Assembly: GCF_001021065.1 (NCBI RefSeq)
Contig: NZ_CP011546.1
Coordinates: 186,001-250,000, forward strand
Length of the DNA stretch: 64,000 nt
Direction: 5' to 3'
DNA from: Corynebacterium uterequi
GTDB lineage: Bacteria; Actinomycetota; Actinomycetes; Mycobacteriales; Mycobacteriaceae
This document shows, piece after piece, positions 27,011 through 36,325 of this stretch (position 1 is the first letter of the stretch; the number at the start of each line of letters is the position of its first letter). The notes under the pieces were generated by a model. The model was given only the letters and a program-made list of their open reading frames with translations, did no database searches and had not been told where the DNA came from. The translations under genes and the position numbers were made by a program.

Positions 27011-27639
27011 TGGACTCCCTGCGCATTGACCACGTCGTCACCTCCGGGACCTTCGCCCTCGACGGCGGGCAGTGGGACGTCGATAACAACATCTGGCTCG
27101 TCGGCGACGACCACGACGTCATCATCATCGATGCCGCCCACGACGCCGCCCCCATCGTCGACGCCGTCGACGGCCGCAACGTCGCCGCCATCATCTGCAC
27201 CCATGGCCACAACGACCACGTCACCGTCGCCCCGGAGCTGTCCCAGCGCCTCGACGCCCCGCTGTACCTCCACCCCGGCGACCAGCCCCTGTGGGAGATG
27301 ACGCACCCCGGCGTCGGCTACGAACCGCTCAAGAACCTGGCGGAGTTCACCATCGGTGGCGCCACCATGCGGGTGCTCAACACCCCCGGGCACTCACCCG
27401 GCTCCTGCTGCCTCTACCTGCCCGAAGCCGGCGTGCTCTTCTCCGGCGACACCCTCTTCCAGGGCGGGCCCGGCGCCACGGGACGGTCCTACTCGTCCTT
27501 CGACACGATCATCGAATCCATCAAGACCTCCATCCTCACCCTGCCCGCCGAGACGACGGTGCGCACCGGCCATGGCGACCACACCAGCGTCGGCGCGGAG
27601 GCCCCGCACCTGGAGGAGTGGATCCGCCGCGGGCACTAG
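27010..27639 (+). CDS. MBL-fold metallo-hydrolase, partner of the mycothiol formaldehyde dehydrogenase
   Basis: The 209-residue metallo-beta-lactamase-fold protein has the metal motif THGHNDH (about 61-67), the second histidine in TPGHSPGS, Asp in FSGDTLFQ and the final His in TGHGDHT. It is a small glyoxalase II-like hydrolase. The TAATG overlap with the dehydrogenase strongly suggests it hydrolyses the S-formylmycothiol product to formate and mycothiol. That role is inferred from context. The 3' end is overlapped by a small gene on the other strand. Confidence 0.92.
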   Translation: MDSLRIDHVVTSGTFALDGGQWDVDNNIWLVGDDHDVIIIDAAHDAAPIVDAVDGRNVAAIICTHGHNDHVTVAPELSQRLDAPLYLHPGDQPLWEMTHPGVGYEPLKNLAEFTIGGATMRVLNTPGHSPGSCCLYLPEAGVLFSGDTLFQGGPGATGRSYSSFDTIIESIKTSILTLPAETTVRTGHGDHTSVGAEAPHLEEWIRRGH

Positions 27640-27850
27640 GCGCGCGCAGGAAACCCCAGGCGATGCGCGCGGCGAGCACGACGATGACTGCCCACCACAC
27701 GGCGAAGTCGTCGTCGGGCTCCCACGGAAGAATCCACAGCACGGGCAGCCAGGTGAAGGATTGCACAGCGGCCGAGGCGGCCGATTCGTGCTTGAGCGCG
27801 CCCCACACCAGCCCGCTCATGGCCAGGACGAACACGGCTCCGATAATCAT
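27536..27850 (-). CDS. Small membrane protein of the serine hydrolase operon
   Basis: The product is a predicted 104-residue membrane protein. The first 70 residues carry two or three hydrophobic segments (MIIGAVFVLAMSGLVWGALK, then WLPVLWILPW and FAVWWAVIVVLAARIAWGFL). The Arg/Pro-rich tail overlaps the convergent metallo-hydrolase gene by 104 bases and may be longer than the natural product. The start is preceded by GGAGGAG and immediately follows the stop of the upstream serine hydrolase, so translation is probably coupled. I do not recognise the family. Confidence 0.65.
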   Translation of the reverse strand: MIIGAVFVLAMSGLVWGALKHESAASAAVQSFTWLPVLWILPWEPDDDFAVWWAVIVVLAARIAWGFLRAPSARGGSTPPGAGPPRRRWCGRHGRCAPSSRRAG

Positions 27851-28828
27851 CTACTCCTCCTCCACGCTGGCCAGCCCGTAGGCGATGTCCTCGACGCCCC
27901 GGGTGGTGTCGCCGACGACGAACACCGCCTCGTCGTTGTTAGGGATGAGGATGAGCATCGCCGAGTAGCCGCCCGTGCCGCCGTTGTGCCAGAGATGATC
28001 AGCCTCCTTCACCCAGGTGTGCTCGTGCTGGCCGTGCCGGAGCAGGAACCGGGCGTACTTCGTCATGTCTCGGCCGGTGGATCGCACCGCGCCGGCGGGG
28101 GCGTAACCCGCCGTCTCCCAGGGCGCGGACTCGCGGCCGTCGCCGCTGAGACCCCGGGGTGCGTCGTCGGCGACGGAACCGAACGCCATCGAATAGGACT
28201 CGCTCATGCCGGCCGGCGCGAACACGTGGCGTTGGAGCAGCTCCTCCCAGGTCACGCCCTCCTGCTTCGCTAGGAGCTGGCCCAGCAGCGCGTGACCGTA
28301 GTTGGAATAGTGCTGCTTTCCGACCTTCTCCGGATCCGGAGCTGGATCCTGGGCGAGGACGTCGTCAGGCATGATGCCCTTATAGGGGTTACCCGGCCGA
28401 AGAATCTGCTCGGTGACCAGCTGCGTCCAGGGCACGCCGGCCAACCTTGGCAGCCCGGACGTGTGATTAGCCAGGTCCCCGAAGGTCGTCGCGCTGAGCT
28501 CAGGGCTGACGTCCACGAGCGAGCCCACCTCCGTTGCTGGGTTTCCGACCGCGGCCATGATCTGCGCATTCATCGTCTTGGTGACGGAACCGATCTCGAA
28601 CTCGGTGGCGTCATCCATACCCAACCCGGCCCAAGTGGCGTCGTCGCCCTGGACGCGCACGGCGAAGAGGTGGTGATGGCCCTTGCCGGCGAGATCGTGC
28701 AGCTGGGACGCCAGGGCTTGGTCGCCGTGGCGGTCGTTCGAGAGGTGGACGGGGCGCGGGGCGATGACATACGCCGCCGCGAGAAAGAGGGCGATGGTGA
28801 CGATGGCCAGGGCGATGCGCTTCAACAT
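27851..28828 (-). CDS. Beta-lactamase-like serine hydrolase / penicillin-binding protein homologue
   Basis: This 325-residue protein of the class C beta-lactamase/AmpH family has an N-terminal membrane or signal segment (residues 4-24). The active-site SxxK is in EIGSVTKT, the YxN motif is in HYSNYGHALLG, and the third box is HNGGTGG instead of KTG. The likely role is a D,D-peptidase-like or esterase activity at the cell surface. Whether it hydrolyses beta-lactams is not shown. Its start overlaps the stop of the upstream ArsR-type regulator by seven bases and its stop abuts the small membrane protein gene. Confidence 0.88.
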   Translation of the reverse strand: MLKRIALAIVTIALFLAAAYVIAPRPVHLSNDRHGDQALASQLHDLAGKGHHHLFAVRVQGDDATWAGLGMDDATEFEIGSVTKTMNAQIMAAVGNPATEVGSLVDVSPELSATTFGDLANHTSGLPRLAGVPWTQLVTEQILRPGNPYKGIMPDDVLAQDPAPDPEKVGKQHYSNYGHALLGQLLAKQEGVTWEELLQRHVFAPAGMSESYSMAFGSVADDAPRGLSGDGRESAPWETAGYAPAGAVRSTGRDMTKYARFLLRHGQHEHTWVKEADHLWHNGGTGGYSAMLILIPNNDEAVFVVGDTTRGVEDIAYGLASVEEE

Positions 28829-29322
28829 GGATGCTCCTCCGTCGCGGCGATGATGGCTAGAAGCGGCACGACGCGCGCGGGCTTCACCAAGTATTGGCCG
28901 TGGGCGTCCTTCTGCAGCCAGCCGCCGGACTGAAGCGCCCCGAGATGGTGGTAGGCCTGCCCCAGCGAGGTCGCGAGGCCGTCGGCGTGGATCTCGGCAG
29001 CCGTGGCCGGCGCGACGAGCAGGCGCTGCAGGATAGCCCCGCGCGCCGGGTGGGCGATGGCGATCAGCCGCTCGATGTGCGGCCGCCAGTCCGCGACGGC
29101 CAGGTACTCCGACGGGCGGATCCACTCATAGCTGATGCCGCGGTAGGCGCCGGAGAAGGCGGTGAGGTCGGTGGTTGTGGGGGTTGTTGTGTTTGGGGTT
29201 GCTGAGGTTGGGGTTTCGGTGGTTGTTGTGGGGGTGGCCGTGGCTCCGAGCGCTGATGTTTGTTCAAGCCGCTGGACGCGACGTTCCAGAGCTTCGAGGC
29301 GGGATTCAAGATCGGAATTCAT
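28822..29322 (-). CDS. ArsR-like winged-helix regulator with coiled-coil N-terminus and Thr-rich linker
   Basis: The protein has 166 residues. Residues 2-24 form a short coiled coil (DLESRLEALERRVQRLEQ). Residues 27-52 are a low-complexity Thr/Pro/Ala linker. The C-terminal part has a winged helix of the ArsR type: HPARGAILQRLLVAPATAAE, then TSLGQAYHHLGALQSGGWLQ. No metal-binding Cys pair is present. As first gene of the operon it probably controls the serine hydrolase and small membrane protein. The ligand or signal is unknown. The linker is encoded by a G/T-rich simple-sequence tract on the plus strand, which could vary in length between strains. Confidence 0.85.
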   Translation of the reverse strand: MNSDLESRLEALERRVQRLEQTSALGATATPTTTTETPTSATPNTTTPTTTDLTAFSGAYRGISYEWIRPSEYLAVADWRPHIERLIAIAHPARGAILQRLLVAPATAAEIHADGLATSLGQAYHHLGALQSGGWLQKDAHGQYLVKPARVVPLLAIIAATEEHPC

Positions 29323-29398
29323 GATTCCGATATTACGGAATCATGGAGAGTTGGGGGCGGAGGTCGGGGGTCAGGGTGTGGCTCGGGGCGGGCGGGGT

Positions 29399-29723
29399 GA
29401 TGCACGTGCATCACTGGGGACGGGATATGCCGGAGGTCCGTATCGGGCGGGAGGGTGGATTGCGTAGGAGGCGTCAGCTTCGGCCGCGTCAGGCTGGAAC
29501 CCTGGCCGCCGTCAATGGGCTGAAGCGATGCACGTGCATCGCTTGAGAAGCGTCGACGCCCGGGCCGACAGCAAAGAGAGGGCAGGCTCCGGCCATGATG
29601 AACACTGAAACGATGCACGTGCATCACTTGGGAAGCGTCGACGCCGCCGCGAACCCGGGCCGACAGCAAAGAAGGGGGGCAGCCCCCAGCCCATGATGAA
29701 CACCGAAACGATGCACGTGCATC
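29399..29723. repeat. Palindrome cluster B: four copies of GATGCACGTGCATC in tandem units
   Basis: The palindrome occurs at 29399-29412, 29527-29540, 29612-29625 and 29710-29723. The copy at 29399 extends to 18 bp (GTGATGCACGTGCATCAC). From 29527 on, the intervening DNA is itself repeated in units of about 85-98 bp, with shared blocks AAGCGTCGACGCC, GGGCCGACAGCAAAGA and CATGATGAACACTGAAAC (with T/C differences). The 590-bp gap between the regulator (ends 29322) and the HNH gene (starts 29913) holds nothing else that I can identify. The core matches cluster A at 9726-9943 exactly. Confidence 0.88.
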
Positions 29724-29912
29724 ACCCACCACAACCACCACGTTCGAACCAAACGTTCCCACCCAGCAGTAAGGACTAGCCCGCCCAGCTGCACCAACCA
29801 TGAAACTGTGACCAAAATCGCACCCCTGTACGATAGCAAACACGTTCTACCCGGCTATGATAGGGGCCATCATCACACCACGGGGAAACCACACACGGGG
29901 GACACGTAGCTC

Positions 29913-31178
29913 ATGCCCACCACATCACTGATCGACCTCACCGACGCCCGCGACGACGACATCACCAGCATGCTCACCCACGCCCATCGCACCATCACCC
30001 GCTCGAAAGCCGCACTGATCGCCGCGATCGCACAGTTCCACGCCCGTGGGCTGGCCGAACACTTCGGCGCCCCGTCGACTGCGACGTGGCTTATCCGCCA
30101 CTTCCAACTCGCCTCGTCCACCGCCCGGGAGTTAGTCCGTGTCGCGGTGTTCATCACCCAGCACCCTAGGGTTGCTGACGCGTTCTACCTCGGCCGATTG
30201 TCCTATTGCGCGGTGCGGTTGCTCATGGCGGTTGTCGATGAGTCCACCACCGAGGATGAAGAAGACGCCATTGTTGCCGCGGCGGAAGGACTAACGATCA
30301 CTGAGCTACGCGCAGCACTTGCGCCGCTGAGGACACCGCGGGAAGACAAGGTGGAGAAGATCCGTATACGCACCCAGGATGATGGGTGGACGACAGTCAG
30401 TATCACGTTGAACCCGGATACGGCTGCGGAGTTTGCGGCGGCGTTGAAAACCGCGGAGTTAAGCAACTACGGCGATACCACCACCAAGGTGGAAGATTCG
30501 GACGATCAACCTGGGGATGTAGCCGATCAGATCGCTGGGTTGGATCCGCACGGCACGCACGGTGCGGGGGTGGTGGGTGTGAGTCGGTTTGGTGCTCCTG
30601 CCAGGGTGCGGTTGATGGGGGCGTTTAAGGCGGTGGTGCATATTGTGCGTTCCCAGCCGGTGTCGAGGGTGCGTGCCCCGGGCGCGGAGGTGATCTACGT
30701 GGTGAGGGAAGATGATGGTGGGGTGCCGCGGGTTGTTAGTGATCCGTCGGCGGTGGCTACGGGTCGGGCGGATAAGTTGTTTAATGCCCGGATGCGTACT
30801 TTGTTGGTGGATGGTGTGGGGAATGCGGTGTCGTTGAGTTCGTCGACGCGGTTGGCGACTAATCGGCAGGTCAAAGCGTTGGTGGCGCAGTGGTCGGGGG
30901 TGTGTGCTACTCCGGGGTGTGGTCATAGTCGGTGGTTGGAGATGCATCATATTGTGGATTGGGCTCAGGGTGGGCCGACGGATATGTGGAATTTGGTGGT
31001 GTTGTGTTCGGCGTGTCATACGTTGGTCACGAATGGGCAGATGCGGATCACGATTGATGATAAGGACCCTTCGCGGTTGCATTTTCGGGCGAGGGGGTCG
31101 CATTTTGTGAGTTGTCGGCGTGGTGCGCCGGTGACATTGGAGTCGTTGCTGGCCCGTAAGGCCCCGACCGCGGCGTAA
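29913..31178 (+). CDS. 13E12-repeat/DUF222 family protein with HNH nuclease motif
   Basis: The product has 421 residues. The N-terminal two thirds are the helical DUF222 region. The C-terminal HNH domain has CATPGCGHSRWLEMHHI, then NLVVLCSACHTLV. The two Cys pairs and the HH...N...H core are intact, so nuclease activity is plausible. This family is abundant in actinobacteria. In M. tuberculosis, REP13E12 copies serve as phage integration sites, and the family's cellular role is unknown. The second half uses G/T-rich codons unlike the C-rich flanking genes. It lies just downstream of palindrome cluster B. Confidence 0.9.
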   Translation: MPTTSLIDLTDARDDDITSMLTHAHRTITRSKAALIAAIAQFHARGLAEHFGAPSTATWLIRHFQLASSTARELVRVAVFITQHPRVADAFYLGRLSYCAVRLLMAVVDESTTEDEEDAIVAAAEGLTITELRAALAPLRTPREDKVEKIRIRTQDDGWTTVSITLNPDTAAEFAAALKTAELSNYGDTTTKVEDSDDQPGDVADQIAGLDPHGTHGAGVVGVSRFGAPARVRLMGAFKAVVHIVRSQPVSRVRAPGAEVIYVVREDDGGVPRVVSDPSAVATGRADKLFNARMRTLLVDGVGNAVSLSSSTRLATNRQVKALVAQWSGVCATPGCGHSRWLEMHHIVDWAQGGPTDMWNLVVLCSACHTLVTNGQMRITIDDKDPSRLHFRARGSHFVSCRRGAPVTLESLLARKAPTAA

Positions 31179-31554
31179 GCCCCGCCTGGGGGTTAGGGCA
31201 TGGTCTCGGTCGATGCCCGGACCCGGGAGGGTGTGGAAGCTGGATACCGCTTTGATGTCTGATTCGTAGGCCAGGATGAACCCCTACCTGGTGCCCCACA
31301 ACACTTCGTGGCGGATGAACTTGTGCAGAAGCCGCTCGGTAGCCTTGCGCTTCTGCGCGACGCCGGCGTCATCGGTGGAGAGTGCCTTCTGAGCTGTGTC
31401 GCTGGCATGACACTTTGTGAAACCCAAAAGCGCCTCACGTAGCGGTCATGCTAGCTACACTGGGGAAGACATCTTGGCCTTCATCAGTGTCGATACTCGA
31501 GACAGTTCGATGAGAAGCCAAGAATCGTGAACCTAGGAGAAGTGAGGTCCCACA
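31179..31554. other. Intergenic patch with a degenerate coding fragment
   Basis: No intact gene is visible. On the minus strand, between 31284 and about 31440, a stretch reads naturally as protein (for example TERLLHKFIRHEVLWGTR before a TAG), but it has no start codon and I do not recognise it. It is probably the tail of a lost gene. The last 60 bases lead into the nuclease gene and carry its ribosome binding site, AGGAGAAGTGAGG. Confidence 0.4.
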
Positions 31555-32643
31555 GTGAGCATCGATCAAGCGGTCCATGCGCTCGCTGCCAGAGTGCGCG
31601 AGTTGAAACCGATCATTGAAACCGAAGAGGCCACGAAGACTGCGTTCATCATCCCATTTATTAGCACAGTGCTTGGGTATGATGTGACGGACCCCCGTGA
31701 AGTCATTCCCGAATATACGGCTGATGTTGGGGTTAAGAAAGGAGAGAAGGTCGACTTTGCGATCAAGTCGGGAGATGACTTCAGATTTCTGATTGAGTGT
31801 AAAAAGATCGGTGAACCGCTACGGCTGGATCATGCAAATCAGCTCGTACGGTACTTTAATGTCACAGATACTGAGTTTGCAATATTGACGAACGGCGAGG
31901 TTTACGAATTCTACGCTCAGCTAGATGCGGTCAATAGGATGGACGAGAAGCCATTTATGACTGTTAATCTCTCCGATATTGACTCGAGGGTATTTCCGCA
32001 CCTGGAGATGTGTACGAAGAACCGCTTTGATTCTGATACAATTGCCGCTAGTGCGGAACAGCTGAAGTACATATCAGAGATCAGGAAGGTGCTGGCCCAG
32101 CAATTCAAAGAGCCGGACCCTGACTGGGTGAAGCTCATTGCCTCACGTGTCACAACTCGGAGGATGACGTCGCAGAACATCGAAGCCTTCACTCAGTTGG
32201 TGACTACCGCGCAATCGCAATTCCTGAAGGATGAAGCTAACAGGAGGCTGCGATCTGCACAGGATCTCGACGATGGGGTATCTACGAGGATTTTGCCGCA
32301 GGAATCCATGGCGGAAGGTGAGGTTGAGCCTGAGGCTGATGAGGTTAGTTCGATTGTAACGACTGAGGAGGAGATGCAGGCGTTCGGAATAATTAGGGCG
32401 ATATGCTGTAGTGAGATTCCGGTTGCAGACATTTCGATGAGAGATGCCAAAACGTATTGCGCGATCCTTTATCGAAATAATAATCGCACTCCGATCGCCC
32501 GGCTCTATTTCGACCGTCGGGTTCCGAGGATTGTAATATTTGACGCGGAGCGGGTGGAGCACCCAATCGACCTAGAAAGTGTCGACGGTATCTACGAGCA
32601 TGCGCAGCTACTTCGAGACAGGTGTATCGCATTGCGAGGGTAG
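31555..32643 (+). CDS. Stand-alone HsdR_N-type restriction endonuclease-like protein
   Basis: The 362-residue protein has an N-terminal PD-(D/E)XK nuclease domain like that of Type I restriction subunit R: TKTAFIIPFISTVLGYDV, the catalytic Asp67 in KVDFAIKSG and Glu81-x-Lys83 in FLIECKK. A helical middle part follows. The C-terminal domain (about 275-362) includes DAKTYCAILYRNNNRTPIARL, a block found in other stand-alone members. There is no helicase or methylase gene beside it. The GTG start follows a good ribosome binding site. The gene is clearly less GC-rich (about half GC) than its neighbours, with different codon use, which points to horizontal transfer. A role in phage defence is plausible but not shown. 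Confidence 0.85.
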   Translation: MSIDQAVHALAARVRELKPIIETEEATKTAFIIPFISTVLGYDVTDPREVIPEYTADVGVKKGEKVDFAIKSGDDFRFLIECKKIGEPLRLDHANQLVRYFNVTDTEFAILTNGEVYEFYAQLDAVNRMDEKPFMTVNLSDIDSRVFPHLEMCTKNRFDSDTIAASAEQLKYISEIRKVLAQQFKEPDPDWVKLIASRVTTRRMTSQNIEAFTQLVTTAQSQFLKDEANRRLRSAQDLDDGVSTRILPQESMAEGEVEPEADEVSSIVTTEEEMQAFGIIRAICCSEIPVADISMRDAKTYCAILYRNNNRTPIARLYFDRRVPRIVIFDAERVEHPIDLESVDGIYEHAQLLRDRCIALRG

Positions 32644-32786
32644 AGGTGGGAATTTCCTTCGGAAGGGGATGGCTAATGTTGTATGGTCTTCGATTTTCGT
32701 AAATGTAAGGTGTTTGTTGTTCTTTGACGCAAGTTGAGGGCTTCCCTCATCGTCCCAACGCCCAATCCCGCCAAGGAGCCGTTCCA

Positions 32787-33134
32787 ATGCGCCAAACCTT
32801 TCCAACCCCCGAACTGCTCCTCGCCGCCGTGTCCGCACTTGTCGCCATCGTTGCGATCGCCACGCACGCCGAAATGGTGGCCTATTGGGCGCTCGTGGCC
32901 ACAGCGCTCACGGTCGGCGTGCTGATGCTATCGCTGTGCCTCTGGTGCGCGCCACGCCGGGTGGCTACCGGAACAATTCTGCTCGGCGTCGTGCTGACGA
33001 TAGCCGGCGCCATTTACGGCGCCGCATTCATGCAGCCTACCGAGATCTTCTCCCCGGTGTTGATGCTCCCGCTGGGCATAGTGCTGGTGGTTTCGGGTGG
33101 CTTGACGTTGCTGCGGCGGCGATCCGCCCGTTAA
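32787..33134 (+). CDS. Small membrane protein, four predicted helices
   Basis: The product is 115 residues with hydrophobic segments at roughly residues 8-26, 28-50, 58-78 and 86-106, and a basic C-terminus (LRRRRSAR-like). The ATG at 32787 is preceded by AAGGAG at about nine bases, whereas the frame's upstream extension has no start support. I do not recognise the family. It is convergent with rmlA, with three bases between the stops. Confidence 0.75.
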   Translation: MRQTFPTPELLLAAVSALVAIVAIATHAEMVAYWALVATALTVGVLMLSLCLWCAPRRVATGTILLGVVLTIAGAIYGAAFMQPTEIFSPVLMLPLGIVLVVSGGLTLLRRRSAR

Positions 33135-33137
33135 CAG

Positions 33138-33995
33138 CTACAGCTCCGCCAGCAGGTACTGCCCATAACCGGACTTGAGCATGGGCTGGGCCAACTCAGC
33201 TAATCGACGCCCGTCGATAAAGCCGGCCTCGTAGGCGGCTACCTCGGGGGAGCCGATGACGCGCCCGGTGCGCTTTTGTAGGACCTCGACGTAGCTGGCG
33301 GCCTCGGACATGGAATCCACCGTGCCGGTGTCGAGCCATACGTCGCCGCGCTGCATTCGCTGCACGGTGAGCCGGCCTTGGCGCAGGTAGGCGTCGTTGA
33401 CGGCGGTGATCTCCAGTTCGCCGCGGGCGCTGGGGGTGATGGATTGGGCGATGTCCACTACGGAGTTGTCGTAGAAGTACAGACCAACCACCGCGTAGTT
33501 GGACTTCGGACGGGCGGGTTTTTCCTCGATGGAGATGGCGCGGCCGGAGGCGTCGAACTCCACGACGCCGTAGCGCTGCGGGTCGGAGACTTCGTAGGCG
33601 AAAACGACGCCGCCGGCGGGGTCGTGGCAGTGCGTCAGGGCGGTGGTGAAGCCGTGGCCGTCGAAGATGTTGTCGCCGAGGACGAGCGCGACGGCGTCGT
33701 CGCCGATAAAGTCCTGGCCGATGAGAAATGCCTGCGCTAGGCCTTCGGGGCGGGGCTGCACGGCGTAGTCGAGCATGATGCCGAGCTGTTCACCATCGCC
33801 GAGCAGGCGTTGGAAGGCCGGCTGATCCTCGGGGGTGGTGATGATGAGGATGTCGCGGATGCCCGCCTGGATGAGGGTGGTGAGCGGGTAGTAGATCATC
33901 GGCTTGTCGTAGACAGGCATGAGCTGCTTCGAGATGCCGCGGGTGATGGGGTACAGCCGGGTGCCGGAGCCGCCGGCGAGGATGATGCCCTTCAT
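33138..33995 (-). CDS. rmlA: Glucose-1-phosphate thymidylyltransferase
   Basis: This 285-residue nucleotidyltransferase makes dTDP-glucose from dTTP and glucose-1-phosphate, the first step to dTDP-L-rhamnose. The N-terminus [20 protein letters not shown] is the nucleotide-binding signature. [10 protein letters not shown] follows, with LGDNIF (metal-binding Asp) and [13 protein letters not shown]. The length is typical of RmlA. Its start overlaps the rmlCD stop by four bases (ATGA). Rhamnose is needed for the linker between peptidoglycan and arabinogalactan. Confidence 0.97.
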   Translation of the reverse strand: MKGIILAGGSGTRLYPITRGISKQLMPVYDKPMIYYPLTTLIQAGIRDILIITTPEDQPAFQRLLGDGEQLGIMLDYAVQPRPEGLAQAFLIGQDFIGDDAVALVLGDNIFDGHGFTTALTHCHDPAGGVVFAYEVSDPQRYGVVEFDASGRAISIEEKPARPKSNYAVVGLYFYDNSVVDIAQSITPSARGELEITAVNDAYLRQGRLTVQRMQRGDVWLDTGTVDSMSEAASYVEVLQKRTGRVIGSPEVAAYEAGFIDGRRLAELAQPMLKSGYGQYLLAEL

Positions 33996-35311
33996 CCCAA
34001 ATACAGCGCCAGGCCGACGCGCCAGCTGGTGGGGGTGAAGCCGGTGGCCTCGATCTTCGCGGTGTCCAGCACCGTGCGCCGTGGTCGGGGAGCCAGCACG
34101 GTCCCGGCGGCCGCTTGGGCGGCTTCGTAGTCGGCGGTGGTGACGGGGTGGACTTCGGCCGGGTCGTGGCCGACGGCGATGAACGCGGCCATGGCTACGT
34201 CGTCTCGGCCGGCGGCGTCGCCGGTGCCGGTGACGTGGTAGATCCCGTAGTCCTGGCCGGTGTCGAGCAAGTGGATGATCGCCCGGGCGAGGTCGTCGGC
34301 GCTAGTGGGTCGCCCAACCTGGTCGTTGACCACGCGCGGGGTGACCCCGCGTTCTGCTAAGCCGGCCATGGCGGAAACGAAGTTCGCCCCGTCGCCGTAG
34401 ACCCACTGCGTGCGGATGACGTAGTGCTTGGCTGCCACGCGGGCCGCTTCCTCGCCGGCTGCCTTGGCGGCGCCGTAGAAGTTGACCGGGGCGGGGGTGT
34501 CGTCCTCGGTGTAGGGGGAGTCCTGGCCGGGGAAGACGTAGTCGGTGGAGACGTGGACGAGGGTGAGGTCGTGGGCGTTGGCCAGCGACGCGAGCCGGGC
34601 CGGGGCGGCGGCGTTGACGGCCCAGCAGCGGGTGCGGTCGGACTCGGCGGCGTCGACGTTGTTGTACGCCGCGGCGTTGATGATGGCGCTGTACTGGGCG
34701 TAGGGGAAGTCCGCCGGGGGAGAGGCGATGTCGAACTCGGCGTGAGTGAGGTAGTGCCCGCGCTCGCCCAGGTGCTTCCGCAGAGCGCGCCCGAGCTGGC
34801 CGTCGGCGCCCGTGACGAGGATCTTCCTGCCCGGTATGGGGGCGCACGTCATCGGGTGGGCGAGGTCTTTGTCGGAGAGGTTGATCGGTTCGAGTGGCCA
34901 GTCGATGGTGCGGTAGGAGACGTTGGCGTAGGTGGCGTCGGCGGACCAGTGGTCGTTGACAAGGTAGAGGTATGTGGTGGCGTCGTCGAGAGCCTGGAAG
35001 CCGTTGGCGACGCCGCGGGGGACGAAGACAGCCACGTCGGGCGTGATCTCGTAGGTGGCAGTTTCACCGAAGGTGGTCGATCCTTCGCGGAGGTCTAACC
35101 AGGCGCCGAAGACGCGGCCGGTGCCGACGGAGACAAGCTTGTCCCAGGGCTCGGCGTGCAGCCCGCGGGTGGTGCCCCGGGTGAGGTTGTAGGAGACGTT
35201 CTGTTGGACCGGGGTGAATCCGGGTAGCCAGCCGCGGCGCCAGTTCTCTTTGAACCAGCCGCGGGCGTCGTGGTGCCGTTGCAGGTCAATAAATCGAAGG
35301 CCGTCGATCAT
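33992..35311 (-). CDS. rmlCD: Fused dTDP-4-dehydrorhamnose 3,5-epimerase / reductase
   Basis: This is a 439-residue bifunctional enzyme. Residues 1 to about 165 form the RmlC cupin ([23 protein letters not shown] with the catalytic His, [12 protein letters not shown]). Residues about 170-439 are the RmlD reductase ([27 protein letters not shown], and YGAAKAAGE as the YxxxK motif). Fusion of the two steps is a known corynebacterial feature. The enzyme performs the last two steps of dTDP-L-rhamnose synthesis. It lies between rmlB and rmlA in one minus-strand operon. Confidence 0.96.
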   Translation of the reverse strand: MIDGLRFIDLQRHHDARGWFKENWRRGWLPGFTPVQQNVSYNLTRGTTRGLHAEPWDKLVSVGTGRVFGAWLDLREGSTTFGETATYEITPDVAVFVPRGVANGFQALDDATTYLYLVNDHWSADATYANVSYRTIDWPLEPINLSDKDLAHPMTCAPIPGRKILVTGADGQLGRALRKHLGERGHYLTHAEFDIASPPADFPYAQYSAIINAAAYNNVDAAESDRTRCWAVNAAAPARLASLANAHDLTLVHVSTDYVFPGQDSPYTEDDTPAPVNFYGAAKAAGEEAARVAAKHYVIRTQWVYGDGANFVSAMAGLAERGVTPRVVNDQVGRPTSADDLARAIIHLLDTGQDYGIYHVTGTGDAAGRDDVAMAAFIAVGHDPAEVHPVTTADYEAAQAAAGTVLAPRPRRTVLDTAKIEATGFTPTSWRVGLALYLG

Positions 35312-35314
35312 GTG

Positions 35315-36325
<1,011 letters not shown>

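Noticed and set aside
9726..29723. parS centromere sites or ends of one large mobile island bounded by the two palindrome clusters
   Set aside because: The arms do not match parS, and the 20 kb between the clusters contains core genes (adenylate cyclase, holB, tRNA-Thr, adhE), so it is not a simple mobile unit.
31193..31438. 81-codon minus-strand frame in the gap before the nuclease gene
   Set aside because: The composition is poor. A different minus-strand frame there looks more protein-like, but lacks a start, so the region is listed only as degenerate.
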